Source: Bordetella genomosp. 2 (GTDB taxonomy: Bacteria; Pseudomonadota; Gammaproteobacteria; Burkholderiales; Burkholderiaceae_B). From it: a DNA stretch of 64,000 bases. Location of the stretch: positions 930,001 through 994,000 of the forward strand of contig NZ_NEVT01000003.1 of assembly GCF_002261345.1 (NCBI RefSeq), read 5' to 3'. The position numbers and the translations under genes are program-made. Shown here piece after piece: positions 8,558 through 18,256 of this stretch. Each line of letters opens with the position of its first letter. The first letter of the stretch is position 1. The notes under the pieces were generated by a model. That model made no database searches. It worked only from the letters and a program-made list of their open reading frames with translations, and was not told the DNA's origin.

Positions 8558-9031
8558 TCAGGTCGGCGCGCCGCCCTGCAACTCCGGCGTATTGCCCGGC
8601 GAGTCGTGGACTTCCATCTGGTCGTGCACGCGCCGCACCCCGGTCATGTGAGTCACCGCGGTGATGAGCGCGTCGCGCTCGGCCGCCAGGATATGGCCGC
8701 CCAGGGTGACTTCGCCCGCGGCGACCAGCACGCGGACCGCGCCGGGGTGGCTCACCAGGCGCCCGAGCTGTGCGCGCACACGCTCGCCCAGCTGGTGGTC
8801 GCTGGCGGGCTGGTCCAGGCCCAGCCCGGAACGTACGCCGGCCGTCCAGCCGTGCAGGTGGTCGGCCGCCTGCTTGCCTTCCGCCAGCAGGCAGTCGGCG
8901 GCATCGTTGCGCAAGGCCGTCATTTTGTCGCAGAGCAGCGCGCGGCGCCGCCGTCCCGATTGGGGGTCGAGGTAATACATAGCTGCCGCGCCGAGCGCCA
9001 GCGTGGCGATGCGGTTCAGGATCTGGTTCAC
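8558..9031 (-). CDS. BON-domain protein with membrane-anchor-like N-terminus
   Basis: The start is taken as a GTG at 9031 preceded by GGAGGA, giving 157 residues beginning MNQILNRIATLALGAAAMYYLDPQSGRRRRAL. This is a short hydrophobic segment followed by the YLDPQxGRRRR motif common in these small proteins. The second half is a BON domain (about 75-140; RVRAQLGRLVSHPGAVRVLVAAGEVTLGGHILAAERDALITAV), which usually binds lipid or acts in envelope stress. The open frame extends further upstream, but that part is proline/alanine filler without a ribosome site. It stands alone between the small gene at 8233 and tex. Confidence 0.8.
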   Translation of the reverse strand: MNQILNRIATLALGAAAMYYLDPQSGRRRRALLCDKMTALRNDAADCLLAEGKQAADHLHGWTAGVRSGLGLDQPASDHQLGERVRAQLGRLVSHPGAVRVLVAAGEVTLGGHILAAERDALITAVTHMTGVRRVHDQMEVHDSPGNTPELQGGAPT

Positions 9032-9146
9032 TTGCGTCCTCCGGGTCGGTCGGGTCGTGGCCGCGCCGGTCGGCGGGGCCGGCCGTGGTGGCACTGCGCA
9101 AGCGATGTGCCCGGCCGCGAGCGGGCCGGGCGATGTGGCGGCGGCC

Positions 9147-11516
9147 TCAGCGCTTGAGGCGGGCGAAGGCGTCGGCCATGGCGCTGTTGCGCGGCTCGGC
9201 GCGGCCGGCATCGGCCTGCGGACGCCGGCCGGCCGGCTTTGCCGCGCCGCGCGGCGCGTCCCCGCCGCCGCGCCGGGCCGGCTGGGCGGTGTCGTTGAGC
9301 CGCATGGTCAGCGCCACGCGCTTGCGCGCCACGTCGACCTCCAGCACCTTGACAGTGACCGTCTGCCCGACCCGCACCACGTCGCGCGGGTCCTTGACGA
9401 ATTTCTCGGCGAGCGCCGAGATATGCACCAGGCCATCCTGGTGCACGCCGATATCGACGAAGGCTCCGAAGTTCGCCACGTTGGTGACCACACCCTCGAG
9501 CACCATGCCGGGGTACAGGTCGTTGAGCGTTTCCACGCCGTCCTTGAACTGCGCCGTCTTGAACTCGGGGCGCGGATCGCGGCCGGGTTTCTCCAGTTCG
9601 GCGAAGATGTCGCGCACGGTGGGCAGGCCGAAGCGCTCGTCGGTGAAATCCGCCGGCGACACGCCCTTGAGTGCGTCGCGCTGGCCGATGATGTGCTGTA
9701 CGTCGGCCTTGATCTTGGCCACGATGCGCTCGACCACCGGATACGCCTCGGGGTGCACGGCCGAGGCGTCGAGCGGGTTGGCGCCGTTGGGGATGCGCAG
9801 GAAGCCGGCCGCCTGCTCGAAGGCCTTGTCGCCGAAGCGCGGCACCTTGCGCAGCGTCTCGCGCGTAGGGAACGCGCCGTTCTCGTCGCGCCATGCCACG
9901 ATATTCTTGGCCAGCAGCGAATTCAGCCCGGATACCCGCGCCAGCAGCGCGGCCGACGCGGTATTCACGTCCACGCCCACCGCATTGACGCAGTCCTCGA
10001 CCACGGCATCGAGCGAGCGTGCCAGCTCGCGCTGGTTGACGTCGTGCTGGTACTGCCCCACGCCGATCGCCTTGGGATCGATCTTCACCAGTTCGGCCAG
10101 CGGGTCCTGCAGGCGGCGCGCGATCGACACGGCGCCGCGCAGCGTGACGTCGAGATCGGGGAATTCGAGCGCCGCGGTCTCGGAGGCGGAATATACCGAG
10201 GCGCCGGCCTCGGACACCACCACGCGCGTCAGTTTCAGGTCGGGGTACTGGCTCATCATGTCGCCGACCAGCTTCTCGCTCTCGCGCGACGCGGTGCCGT
10301 TGCCGATGGCGATCAGCTCGACCTGGTGCCGGGCCGCCAGCGCGGCCAGCGTGGCGATGGTGCCTTCGCGGTCGCGGCGCGGCTCGAACGGGTACACGGT
10401 GGCGGTGTCGACGACCTTGCCGGTGCGGTCGATGACGGCCACCTTGCAGCCGGTGCGGATGCCCGGGTCCAGGCCCAGCACGGCCTTGGGGCCGGCCGGC
10501 GCGGCCAGCAGCAGGTCTTTCAGGTTGGCGGCGAACACGCGGATGGCCTCGGCTTCGGCGCTTTCACGCAGGCGGCCGATGAGTTCGCTTTCGAACGCGG
10601 TCAGCAATTTGACGCGCCAGGTCCAGCGGCATACTTCGCCCAGCCAGCGCGCGCGGGGCGCGGCGTCCGCGGCAAACAGGCCGTTGCCCAGTTTCAGGAA
10701 AGCGGCGATGCGCGCCACGCAGGGGTGCGGGGTTTCGGCTTCCAGTTCGGCGTCCAGCCCCAGGCGCAGTTCCAGCACGCCCTGCTGGCGGCCGCGCAGC
10801 AGCGCCAGGATGCGGTGCGAGGGCAGGGTGCGCAGCGGCTCGCTGAAATCGAACCAGTCGCGGAAATTGGCGCCTTCGGTTTCCTTGCCTTCGGCCACCT
10901 TGGAATAGAGCAGGCCGGTGGACCACAGGTGTTCGCGCATGTCGGCCAGCAGGTCGGCATTTTCGGCGTAGCGTTCGGCCAGGATATCGCGCGCGCCGTC
11001 CAGCGCCGCCTTGGCGTCGTTGATCGACGCTTCCGGGTTCAGGTATTGCCCCGCCAGCGCGGCCGGATCGCAGGCCGGATCGGCCAGGATGGCGTCGGCC
11101 AGCGGTTCCAGGCCGGCCTCGCGGGCGATCTGGGCGCGGGTGCGGCGCTTGGGCTTGTAGGGCGCGTACAGGTCTTCCAGGCGCTGCTTGGTATCGGCGG
11201 CGGCAATCTCTTGTTGCAACTCGGGCGTCAGCTTGCCCTGCTGGGCGATCGAATCCAGGATGGCGCCGCGTCGCTCTTCGAGCTCGCGCAGGTAGCCCAG
11301 CCGCACTTCCAGGTTGCGCAGCACGGTGTCGTCCAGGCCGCCGGTGGCCTCTTTGCGGTAGCGGGCGATGAAGGGCACCGTGGCGCCGTCGTCGAGCAGT
11401 TCTACGGCGGCGGCCACCTGGGAGGGGCGGGTGCCGAGTTCGGTCGCCAGCTGGGCGAGGATTCGGACGTGGTCGACGCTGGGCGCAGTGCTCGTGGTGG
11501 CGGAAGTGTCGGGCAT
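9147..11516 (-). CDS. tex: Tex family S1 RNA-binding transcription accessory protein
   Basis: The 789-residue protein shows the standard Tex order: helical N-terminal domain, a YqgF/RNase-H-like domain ([24 protein letters not shown]), helix-hairpin-helix repeats ([39 protein letters not shown]) and a C-terminal S1 domain ([28 protein letters not shown]) followed by a basic disordered tail. Tex binds nucleic acid in the cytoplasm. In B. pertussis it was originally described as affecting toxin gene expression. The ATG at 11516 is preferred over the upstream TTG at 11543. It is divergent from the helicase at 11658. Confidence 0.95.
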   Translation of the reverse strand: MPDTSATTSTAPSVDHVRILAQLATELGTRPSQVAAAVELLDDGATVPFIARYRKEATGGLDDTVLRNLEVRLGYLRELEERRGAILDSIAQQGKLTPELQQEIAAADTKQRLEDLYAPYKPKRRTRAQIAREAGLEPLADAILADPACDPAALAGQYLNPEASINDAKAALDGARDILAERYAENADLLADMREHLWSTGLLYSKVAEGKETEGANFRDWFDFSEPLRTLPSHRILALLRGRQQGVLELRLGLDAELEAETPHPCVARIAAFLKLGNGLFAADAAPRARWLGEVCRWTWRVKLLTAFESELIGRLRESAEAEAIRVFAANLKDLLLAAPAGPKAVLGLDPGIRTGCKVAVIDRTGKVVDTATVYPFEPRRDREGTIATLAALAARHQVELIAIGNGTASRESEKLVGDMMSQYPDLKLTRVVVSEAGASVYSASETAALEFPDLDVTLRGAVSIARRLQDPLAELVKIDPKAIGVGQYQHDVNQRELARSLDAVVEDCVNAVGVDVNTASAALLARVSGLNSLLAKNIVAWRDENGAFPTRETLRKVPRFGDKAFEQAAGFLRIPNGANPLDASAVHPEAYPVVERIVAKIKADVQHIIGQRDALKGVSPADFTDERFGLPTVRDIFAELEKPGRDPRPEFKTAQFKDGVETLNDLYPGMVLEGVVTNVANFGAFVDIGVHQDGLVHISALAEKFVKDPRDVVRVGQTVTVKVLEVDVARKRVALTMRLNDTAQPARRGGGDAPRGAAKPAGRRPQADAGRAEPRNSAMADAFARLKR

Positions 11517-11657
11517 CTCGATACGACGGCAAAGGGAAAACAAGGGGCGGATTGTGCCACAAGGCGCGGCGCGGCCATCTGCGGCAGCGCTATTTTAGGC
11601 ATCCCGGGCGGCCCGGGCGGGGTATCATTTGGGCCACTTCACCGTCTGCCCCGATTG

Positions 11658-13739
11658 ATGCTGGACCTGGATATTTCCGAGTTTTTCGCCGCCCACGGCC
11701 CCCTGGCCGCGGCGCTGCCGGGCTATACGCCGCGTCCCGCCCAGGTCGAACTGGCGCAGGCCATCGGCCGCGCCATCGCGGACCGCGCCACGCTGGTGGC
11801 CGAGGCCGGCACCGGCATCGGCAAGACCTGGGCGTATCTGGTGCCGGCCTTCGCCCACGGCGGCAAGGTCATCATCTCGACCGGCACGCGCACCCTGCAA
11901 GACCAGCTGTTTGCGCGCGACCTGCCGCGCGTGCGCGCCGCGCTGGCCGCGCCGGTCACCGCGGCGCTGCTCAAGGGGCGCGCCAACTACGTGTGCCACT
12001 ATCACCTCGACCGCCTGCAGGGCGACGAGCGCGCCCTGAAATCCCGCAGCGAGATGGCGCAACTGCGCCAGATACAAGTGTTCGCCGGCATCTCCAAGAC
12101 CGGCGACCGGGCCGACCTGGGCAACGTGCCCGAAGACGCCGACATCTGGCAGCGCGTGACCTCCACCCGCGAGAACTGCCTGGGCCAGGAATGCCCGCGC
12201 ATCCGCGACTGCTTCGTGGTGAAAGCGCGCCGCCAGGCCCAGGACGCGGACGTGGTGGTGGTCAATCATGCGTTGTTCATGGCCGACCTGGTCCTGCGCG
12301 AAGAGGGCGTCACCGATCTGCTGCCCGAGGCCGACACCGTGATCTTCGATGAGGCGCATCAATTGCCCGATACCGCCACGCGGTTCCTGGGCAGCAGCGT
12401 GTCGACGCACCAATTGCTCGACTTCGGCCGCGCCCTCGAGGCCGCCGGCCTGGCCTATGCGCGCGAGGCCGCCAAATGGAGCGAGGTCAGCCGCCAGGTC
12501 GAGACCGCCGCGCGCGAGCTGCGCCTGGCCTGCGCGCCGCTGGACCAGCTGCCGGGCCGCAAGGCCACCTTCGAGGCCATCCCCGACGCCGAGCAGTTCG
12601 ACGTCGCGCTGGCGGCGCTGCGGCAGGCGGTCGATGCCGCCACCCGCGCCCTGGGGGCGGTGGCGGAAAAGCATCCCGACCTGGCCGCGGCCGCCCGCGG
12701 CGGCGCCGAGATCTCGCTGCGGCTGGCGCGCTGGGCCACGCCCGGGCGCGATGGCGCGGCGACGGATGAAGGATGGGGCCAGGACGTGCACGCGCCGGCG
12801 CCGGCCGGCACGGACGGCCCGCCGCTGGCCCAGGCCCTGCTGCAAGGCGCTGCCGCGGCGGCCGACCACGGCGGCCCGGCGGTGCGCTGGGTCGAGCACG
12901 GGCTGCATCATGTGCGGCTGCATTCGGCGCCCCTGTCGGTGGCGCAGGCGTTTTCGCGGTTCCGCAAGCCGGGCCAGGCGTGGGTGCTCACGTCGGCCAC
13001 TTTGTCCGTGCACGGCGATTTCGGCCATTTCACGCGCCAGCTGGGGCTCGACGACGCCCGCACCGGCCGCTGGGAGTCGCCGTTCGACTACACCGGGCAG
13101 GGCTTGCTGTTCGTGCCGCGCGACATGCCCGAGCCGCAGTCGCCGCGCTTTGCCGAGCGTTTCGTGCAGACGCTGGTGCCGCTGCTCGAGGCCAGCCCGA
13201 GCGGCGCGCTGGTGTTGTGCACCACGTTGCGCGCGGTCGACCGCGTCGCCACGTTGCTGGCCGATGCGTTCGACGACCAGGGCCACGACTGGCCCCTGCT
13301 CAAGCAGGGCGATGCGACGCGCCGCGAGCTGCTGGAACGCTTTTGCAAACTGGATCACCCGATCCTGGTGGGCAGCGCCAGTTTCTGGGAAGGCATCGAC
13401 CTGCCGGGCGACGTGCTGACGCTGGTGGCGATCGACAAGCTGCCCTTCGCGCCGCCGGACGATCCGGTCATCGAGGCGCGGCTGCGCGCCTGCCGGGTGC
13501 GCGGCGGCAATCCGTTCGCCGAATACCAGTTGCCCGAGGCGGCCATTTCGCTCAAGCAGGGCGCGGGCCGGCTGATCCGCACCGAACGGGACTGGGGCGT
13601 ATTGATGGTGGGCGACGCGCGCCTGGTCGAAAAACCCTATGGCAAGCGCTTGTGGCGCGGGCTGCCGCCGTTCTCGCGCACGCGCGAGCTCGACGAGGTG
13701 CTGGCGTTCTATGCGCGGCGCCAGCAGGCGGCCGCGTAG
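11658..13739 (+). CDS. DinG/YoaA-type iron-sulfur superfamily 2 DNA helicase
   Basis: The 693-residue ATP-dependent helicase of the XPD-like group has Walker A EAGTGIGKT (about 49-57), a likely 4Fe-4S cluster from Cys113, Cys174, Cys179 and Cys185, and the DEAH box FDEAH (231-234). The C-terminal helicase half has GSASFWEGIDLPGD, DKLPFAPPDDP and QGAGRLIRTERDWG. These enzymes unwind DNA 5' to 3' and help resolve R-loops or damaged forks. The ATG at 11658 matches the short N-terminus of YoaA-like proteins. A very long in-frame extension upstream runs antisense to tex and is not coding. Confidence 0.92.
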   Translation: MLDLDISEFFAAHGPLAAALPGYTPRPAQVELAQAIGRAIADRATLVAEAGTGIGKTWAYLVPAFAHGGKVIISTGTRTLQDQLFARDLPRVRAALAAPVTAALLKGRANYVCHYHLDRLQGDERALKSRSEMAQLRQIQVFAGISKTGDRADLGNVPEDADIWQRVTSTRENCLGQECPRIRDCFVVKARRQAQDADVVVVNHALFMADLVLREEGVTDLLPEADTVIFDEAHQLPDTATRFLGSSVSTHQLLDFGRALEAAGLAYAREAAKWSEVSRQVETAARELRLACAPLDQLPGRKATFEAIPDAEQFDVALAALRQAVDAATRALGAVAEKHPDLAAAARGGAEISLRLARWATPGRDGAATDEGWGQDVHAPAPAGTDGPPLAQALLQGAAAAADHGGPAVRWVEHGLHHVRLHSAPLSVAQAFSRFRKPGQAWVLTSATLSVHGDFGHFTRQLGLDDARTGRWESPFDYTGQGLLFVPRDMPEPQSPRFAERFVQTLVPLLEASPSGALVLCTTLRAVDRVATLLADAFDDQGHDWPLLKQGDATRRELLERFCKLDHPILVGSASFWEGIDLPGDVLTLVAIDKLPFAPPDDPVIEARLRACRVRGGNPFAEYQLPEAAISLKQGAGRLIRTERDWGVLMVGDARLVEKPYGKRLWRGLPPFSRTRELDEVLAFYARRQQAAA

Positions 13740-13764
13740 CGCAGGCCGTTCGCGCCGCGGCGTT

Positions 13765-14613
13765 TCACCGCCACGAGAACGGGTTCCACCAGGTCTTGTC
13801 GGTGAGCAGCTTCGATTCGTCGTAGGAGCTGTTCGGGAAGTTGGTTTCCAGCACGCGCTGCGCGTCGTTCTTGAGGTCGGTCATGCCGAGCTTGTCGTAC
13901 GAAGCGACCAGGATGTACAGCGCCTCTTCGGCCGCCGGCGCGCCTTCGAAATCCGTGATGACGGTCTGGGCGCGATTGGCGGCGGCCACGTACGCGCCGC
14001 GTTCGTAGTAATAGCGCGCCACGTAGACTTCGTTCATGGCGATCGCGTTGACCAGCCACGTGACGCGCTTCTCGGCGTCCGGCGTGTACTTGCTGGCGGG
14101 ATAGCGCTTGATCAGTTCGTTGAACGCCTCGTAGGACGCGCGCAGACCCTTGGGATCGCGCTCGGCCGGGTCCTGCCCCGTAAGGTTGCTCATGAAGGCG
14201 CTGGCCGGCGTGAAGTTGATCAGGCCCTTCAGGTACAGCATGTAGTCGGTGCCCGGGTGGTTGGGGTACATCTGCTGGAAGCGGTCGATGGCGGCCAGGG
14301 CCTGCTCGTTTTCGCCATCCTTCCAGTTGACGTAGGCCAGGTCGATGAGCGCCTGCTGGGCGTACACGCCGAACGGGTAGCGGCTTTCGATGGCCGTCAG
14401 GCGTTCGCGGGCTTCGCTCCAGGCGCCGGCCGCGGTCTCGGCCTTGGCGTCAGCATAGAGCTGCTCGGCGCTCCAGCCTGCCGTCTTGTCATATTTCGTG
14501 TCAGTGCCGCTGCATCCTGCGATGGCCAGGGCGACAGACAGCGCGGCGGCCGTACGCAGGAGCGACCCGCGACGAGCAGGGCGGTTCGGAGAGGCAGCGG
14601 TGAGGAAAGTCAC
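13765..14613 (-). CDS. bamD: outer-membrane assembly lipoprotein BamD
   Basis: The 282-residue lipoprotein is a subunit of the BAM complex that inserts beta-barrel proteins. A GTG start at 14613 with an AAGGAAA site gives a signal peptide ending in the lipobox IAGC (Cys about 35). The rest is a series of tetratricopeptide-like repeats typical of BamD (SAEQLYADAKAETAAGAWSEARERL, YPFGVYAQQALIDLAYVNWKDGENEQALAAIDRF, YPNHPGTDYMLYLKGL, YPASKYTPDAEKR). Family length is about 245-290. The frame stays open further upstream across rluD, but that is antisense. It is divergent from rluD with 54 bp between. Confidence 0.95.
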   Translation of the reverse strand: MTFLTAASPNRPARRGSLLRTAAALSVALAIAGCSGTDTKYDKTAGWSAEQLYADAKAETAAGAWSEARERLTAIESRYPFGVYAQQALIDLAYVNWKDGENEQALAAIDRFQQMYPNHPGTDYMLYLKGLINFTPASAFMSNLTGQDPAERDPKGLRASYEAFNELIKRYPASKYTPDAEKRVTWLVNAIAMNEVYVARYYYERGAYVAAANRAQTVITDFEGAPAAEEALYILVASYDKLGMTDLKNDAQRVLETNFPNSSYDESKLLTDKTWWNPFSWR

Positions 14614-14667
14614 GAGCTTGGTTTCCTTGGTGTTAGGATGGCACGCTGAATTATATGATTTGTCCAC

Positions 14668-15639
14668 ATGCCCCACACAGACGCCCCTGCCGCCGCGCCG
14701 GCCGGCCTCGCGGCGGATGACGAGCCCCAGTTCATCACCGTGCCCGCCGGCACCCGCGCCGACCGCCTCGACAAGATCCTGGCCGCCTTGCTGGGAGGGC
14801 ATTCGCGCAGCCGCCTGCAGGGGTGGATCGAGGCCGGATGGGTGCGGGTCAACGGCGCGCCGGCCAAGGTGCGCCAGGTCGTGGGCCCGGGCGATGTGCT
14901 GGCGGTCTGGGAGCAGCCCGCGCCCGAAAGCCTCGCCTTCGCGCCCGAACCGGTGGAGTTCGCGGTGGTCGACGAAAGCGCCGACTGGATCGTGGTCGAC
15001 AAGCCGGCCGGCCTGGTCACCCACCCGGGCGCCGGCAATTGGCACGGCACCTTGCTCAACGGGCTGCTGCACCGCTATCCGGAACTGGCGCACGTGGCGC
15101 GCGCCGGCATCGTCCATCGCCTCGACAAAGACACCTCCGGCCTGATGGTGGTGGCGCGCACGGAACTGGCCCAGACCCACCTGGTGCGGCAACTGCAGGC
15201 GCGCAGCATGGGACGCGAATACATCGCCCTGGCGCACGGCTGGCTGGCCGGCCCGGGCGTGGTCGAGCGCGCCATCGGCCGCGATGCGCGCGTGCCGGTG
15301 CGCATGAGCGTCGACCGCCCCATCGCGCCCAAGCCCGCAGTCACGCATTACGCGCCGGCCCGGCGGGGAACGGCCGGCGGCGGGCCGGTGACCGAGGTCG
15401 TGTGCCGCCTGGAAACCGGCCGCACGCACCAGATCCGCGTGCACCTGGCCAGCCTGGGCCATCCGCTCCTGGCCGATACGCTGTACGGCGGCGCGCCGCT
15501 CGCCGGCGCCGGCCGCCAGATGCTGCATGCGCGCGCCCTGCATTTCGACGACCCCGGCGGCCGCGGCGAACTGGGCTTCAGCGCCGCGCCGCCCGAAGAC
15601 ATGCGACAAGTACAGGAAACCGTGCAATGGAACGCCTGA
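14668..15639 (+). CDS. rluD: 23S rRNA pseudouridine synthase RluD
   Basis: The 323-residue enzyme makes pseudouridines in helix 69 of 23S rRNA. An N-terminal S4 RNA-binding domain (RADRLDKILAALLGGHSRSRLQGWIEAGWVRVNG, about 30-65) is followed by the catalytic domain, with the motif HRLDKDTSGLMVV (150-162) in which Asp153 is the nucleophile, and LETGRTHQIRVHLASLGHPLLAD near the C-terminus. The order bamD / rluD / pgeF is common in proteobacteria. Its 3' end overlaps the next gene by 13 bp, so the two are cotranscribed. Confidence 0.95.
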   Translation: MPHTDAPAAAPAGLAADDEPQFITVPAGTRADRLDKILAALLGGHSRSRLQGWIEAGWVRVNGAPAKVRQVVGPGDVLAVWEQPAPESLAFAPEPVEFAVVDESADWIVVDKPAGLVTHPGAGNWHGTLLNGLLHRYPELAHVARAGIVHRLDKDTSGLMVVARTELAQTHLVRQLQARSMGREYIALAHGWLAGPGVVERAIGRDARVPVRMSVDRPIAPKPAVTHYAPARRGTAGGGPVTEVVCRLETGRTHQIRVHLASLGHPLLADTLYGGAPLAGAGRQMLHARALHFDDPGGRGELGFSAAPPEDMRQVQETVQWNA

Positions 15640-16382
15640 TCCACGGATTGACCGTCGTCACAGGCCCGCAGTGGCCCGGCGTGCAATATTTCTGCACCAC
15701 CCGCGCCGGCGGGGTCGGCACGGCCCCGCACGACACGCTGAATCTCGGCCTGCGCGCCGACGACCGGCCCGAAGCGGTGCGGGAAAACCGCCGGCGGGTG
15801 CGGGCCGCGGTGCCCGGCGAGCCGCTCTGGCTGCGCCAGGTGCATGGCGCCGAGGTGGTCGACGCCGATGCCGGCCCGGCCGCCGAGCCGGCCGCCGACG
15901 CCAGCGTCACCGCCGCGCGCGGGCGCGTGCTGGCCGTCATGGTGGCCGATTGCCTGCCGGTCTTCATCACCGACCTGGACGGCGCCGTGGTGGGCGCGGC
16001 CCACGCCGGCTGGCGCGGCCTGGCCGGCGGCGTGCTCGAGGCCACCTTGCGCAGCCTGCGCGCCAAGGCGCCCGGCGCGCGCGGCTGGCGCGCCTGGATC
16101 GGGCCCGGCATCGGGCCGGCCGCCTTCGAGGTGGGGGACGACGTGCGCGCCGCCTTCGCGGCGGACGGCCCCGAAGCCCAGGCCCTGTTCGCGCCGCGGC
16201 CGGGCCTGCCCGGCAAATGGCTGGCCGACTTGCCGGCGCTGGCCTTGTTGCGGCTGCGCCGTGCCGGCGTCGAAGACGCGCATGCCAGCGGGTTGTGCAC
16301 CGTATCGGACCCGGCGCGCTTTTTCTCGTACCGGCGCGACGGCACGACCGGCCGGATGGCCCTGCTCGCGTGGCGGGAATGA
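15627..16382 (+). CDS. pgeF: peptidoglycan editing factor PgeF (YfiH, DUF152 / laccase-like)
   Basis: The 251-residue protein is the YfiH-type factor that removes wrongly built UDP-MurNAc-L-Ser peptides; the family was formerly annotated as multicopper polyphenol oxidase. The metal/active-site residues are visible: His73 in QVHGAEV, Cys109 in VADCLPVF and His126 in AHAGWRGLAGG, plus WIGPGIGP and CTVSDPARFFSYRRDGTTGRMA. The ATG overlaps the end of rluD by 13 bp, the usual arrangement. Confidence 0.93.
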   Translation: MERLIHGLTVVTGPQWPGVQYFCTTRAGGVGTAPHDTLNLGLRADDRPEAVRENRRRVRAAVPGEPLWLRQVHGAEVVDADAGPAAEPAADASVTAARGRVLAVMVADCLPVFITDLDGAVVGAAHAGWRGLAGGVLEATLRSLRAKAPGARGWRAWIGPGIGPAAFEVGDDVRAAFAADGPEAQALFAPRPGLPGKWLADLPALALLRLRRAGVEDAHASGLCTVSDPARFFSYRRDGTTGRMALLAWRE

Positions 16383-16562
16383 GGCCGCCGCGGCGGCGCG
16401 GCAGCGGCCGGGCGGCCCGCCGTCACACTGTCGCGGTTATCCTTGTATACCCGCATTGACAGCCCCTATGTCGCCATGCACCATCGGGCTGTCGCGCAGT
16501 CATCAACACTAGGTGCAGGCTCGCGCCAGATGCCTCGCGCCTGACCATAATATGGTGTCGAA

Positions 16563-18185
16563 GTGAACGCCCCTCTTTCCGCTGCATGGCCCGTTCCGGT
16601 TAGCGTGGCGCCGGACGCCCTGGCAGAAATCCAGGCCGAATTCTCGCGTGAATGGCTGCGCCTGTGCGACGACGCCCGGCGCGGCGCGCTGGCGCCTCCC
16701 GCCGACCGGCGCTTCCGCGGCCAGGCCTGGCAGGCCAGCCCCCAGCACACGCTGCTGGCGCATGCCTACCTGCTGTCGGCCCGCACGCTGTCGCGCATGG
16801 TCGATGCCGCCCAGGTGGGCGAGCCGCTGCGCAATCGGCTGCGGTTCTCCATCATGCAATGGGTCGATGCGCTGTCGCCGTCCAATTTCCTGGCGTTCAA
16901 CCCCGAGGCGCAGCAAGCCGCCATCGAGACCGCCGGCCGGGCGCTCAGCGACGGCCTGGCCAACCTGATCAACGACCTGCGCAAGGGGCGCATCAGCCAG
17001 ACCGACGAGACCCAGTTCGAGATCGGCCGCAACGTCGCCACCACGCCCGGGCAGGTGGTCTACCAGAACCGGCTGTTCCAGTTGATCCAGTACGCGCCCC
17101 AGACCGCCACCGTGTACGAGCGGCCGCTGGTGATCGTGCCGCCCAATATCAACAAGTTCTACATCCTCGACCTGCAGCCGGCCAATTCCTTCGTGCGCTA
17201 CGCGGTGGAGCAGGGCCACACCGTCTTCATGGTTTCGTGGCGCAATCCGCTGGCTTCCGATACCGACGGCGTCGACCGCGCCACCTGGTCGCAGTATCTC
17301 GAAGAGGCCGTGCTCAAGGCGCTGGAAGTCGCCGGCGACATCACCGGCCAGCCGCAGGTCAACGCGCTGGGGTTCTGCGTCGGCGGCACGCTGCTGGCCT
17401 CGGCGCTGGCGCTGGCCCACGCGCGCGGGCAGCGGCCGGCCGCGTCGCTCACGCTGCTGACCGTGCTGCTCGATTTCCACGATACCGGCGTGCTGCAGGT
17501 GTTCGTCGACGAAGCCCACGCGCTGCTGCGCGACCAGCAACTGGGCCAGGGCGGCCTGATGGCGGGCCGCGACCTGGCCACCACCTTCTCGTTCCTGCGG
17601 CCCAACGAACTCGTCTGGAACTATGTCGTGGGCAACTACCTGAAGGGCCAGACGCCCCCGGCCTTCGACCTGCTGTTCTGGAACGGCGACAGCACCAACC
17701 TGCCGGGGCCGTTCTTCGCCTGGTATTTCCGCAATACCTATCTCGAGAACAATCTCAAGGTGCCGGGCCGCGCGCAGGCGGCGGGCACGGCGCTCGACCT
17801 CACCCGCCTGGACATGCCGGCCTATTTGTACGGCTCGCGCGAAGACCACATCGTGCCCTGGACCGCCGCCTATGCGTCCACGCAGCTGCTGCGCGGCCCG
17901 CAGCGCTTCGTGCTGGGCGCTTCCGGCCACATCGCCGGCGTGGTCAATCCGCCGGCGTCCGGGCGGCGCAGCTACTGGGTCAGCGACGATCCGGCGCTGC
18001 CCGGCGATCCGCAAGCCTGGCTGCAGCGGGCCGCGGAACACGCCGGCAGCTGGTGGCCGGACTGGTCCCGCTGGCTCGCCACGCATGCGGGCGCCTCGCG
18101 GCGCGCCCGCACGAGCCTGGGCAATGCGCGCTACCGGCCGATCGAGCCAGCCCCGGGCAGCTATGTGAAGGTCCGCGCAACTTGA
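16563..18185 (+). CDS. phaC: class I poly(3-hydroxybutyrate) synthase
   Basis: The 540-residue enzyme polymerises 3-hydroxyacyl-CoA at the surface of storage granules. The lipase-like box GFCVGG has the catalytic Cys at 272; the triad is completed by Asp428 (SREDHIVPW) and His456 (ASGHIAGVVNPP). Other family blocks are seen: QTDETQFEIGRNVATTPGQVVYQN, VPPNINKFYILDLQP, VFMVSWRNP. The GTG at 16563 is used; class I synthases are usually 560-590 residues, so the N-terminus is slightly short. It heads the phaC-phaB-phaR group. About 180 bp upstream to pgeF have no other gene and should hold its promoter. Confidence 0.94.
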   Translation: MNAPLSAAWPVPVSVAPDALAEIQAEFSREWLRLCDDARRGALAPPADRRFRGQAWQASPQHTLLAHAYLLSARTLSRMVDAAQVGEPLRNRLRFSIMQWVDALSPSNFLAFNPEAQQAAIETAGRALSDGLANLINDLRKGRISQTDETQFEIGRNVATTPGQVVYQNRLFQLIQYAPQTATVYERPLVIVPPNINKFYILDLQPANSFVRYAVEQGHTVFMVSWRNPLASDTDGVDRATWSQYLEEAVLKALEVAGDITGQPQVNALGFCVGGTLLASALALAHARGQRPAASLTLLTVLLDFHDTGVLQVFVDEAHALLRDQQLGQGGLMAGRDLATTFSFLRPNELVWNYVVGNYLKGQTPPAFDLLFWNGDSTNLPGPFFAWYFRNTYLENNLKVPGRAQAAGTALDLTRLDMPAYLYGSREDHIVPWTAAYASTQLLRGPQRFVLGASGHIAGVVNPPASGRRSYWVSDDPALPGDPQAWLQRAAEHAGSWWPDWSRWLATHAGASRRARTSLGNARYRPIEPAPGSYVKVRAT

Positions 18186-18189
18186 GCGG

Positions 18190-18197
18190 CCCCCCCC
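18190..18197 (+). repeat. run of eight C between phaC and phaB
   Basis: Eight consecutive C residues, followed by GGG, begin 5 bp after the phaC stop and lie about 60 bp upstream of the phaB ATG. Homopolymer C or G runs are known switch points in Bordetella, for example at fimbrial promoters and in bvgS. Here any length change would only alter spacing, not a reading frame. Confidence 0.7.
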
Positions 18198-18256
18198 GGG
18201 TCGAATGGTTTGCAGCAAGCAGTCATTTAGGCGCCTAGCGCGCAGGAGGAAGGGAC

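Noticed and set aside
9003-11657. 885-codon open frame running into the DinG-like gene
   Set aside because: It lies antisense to tex. High GC makes stop codons rare; the translation matches no family and lacks a ribosome site.
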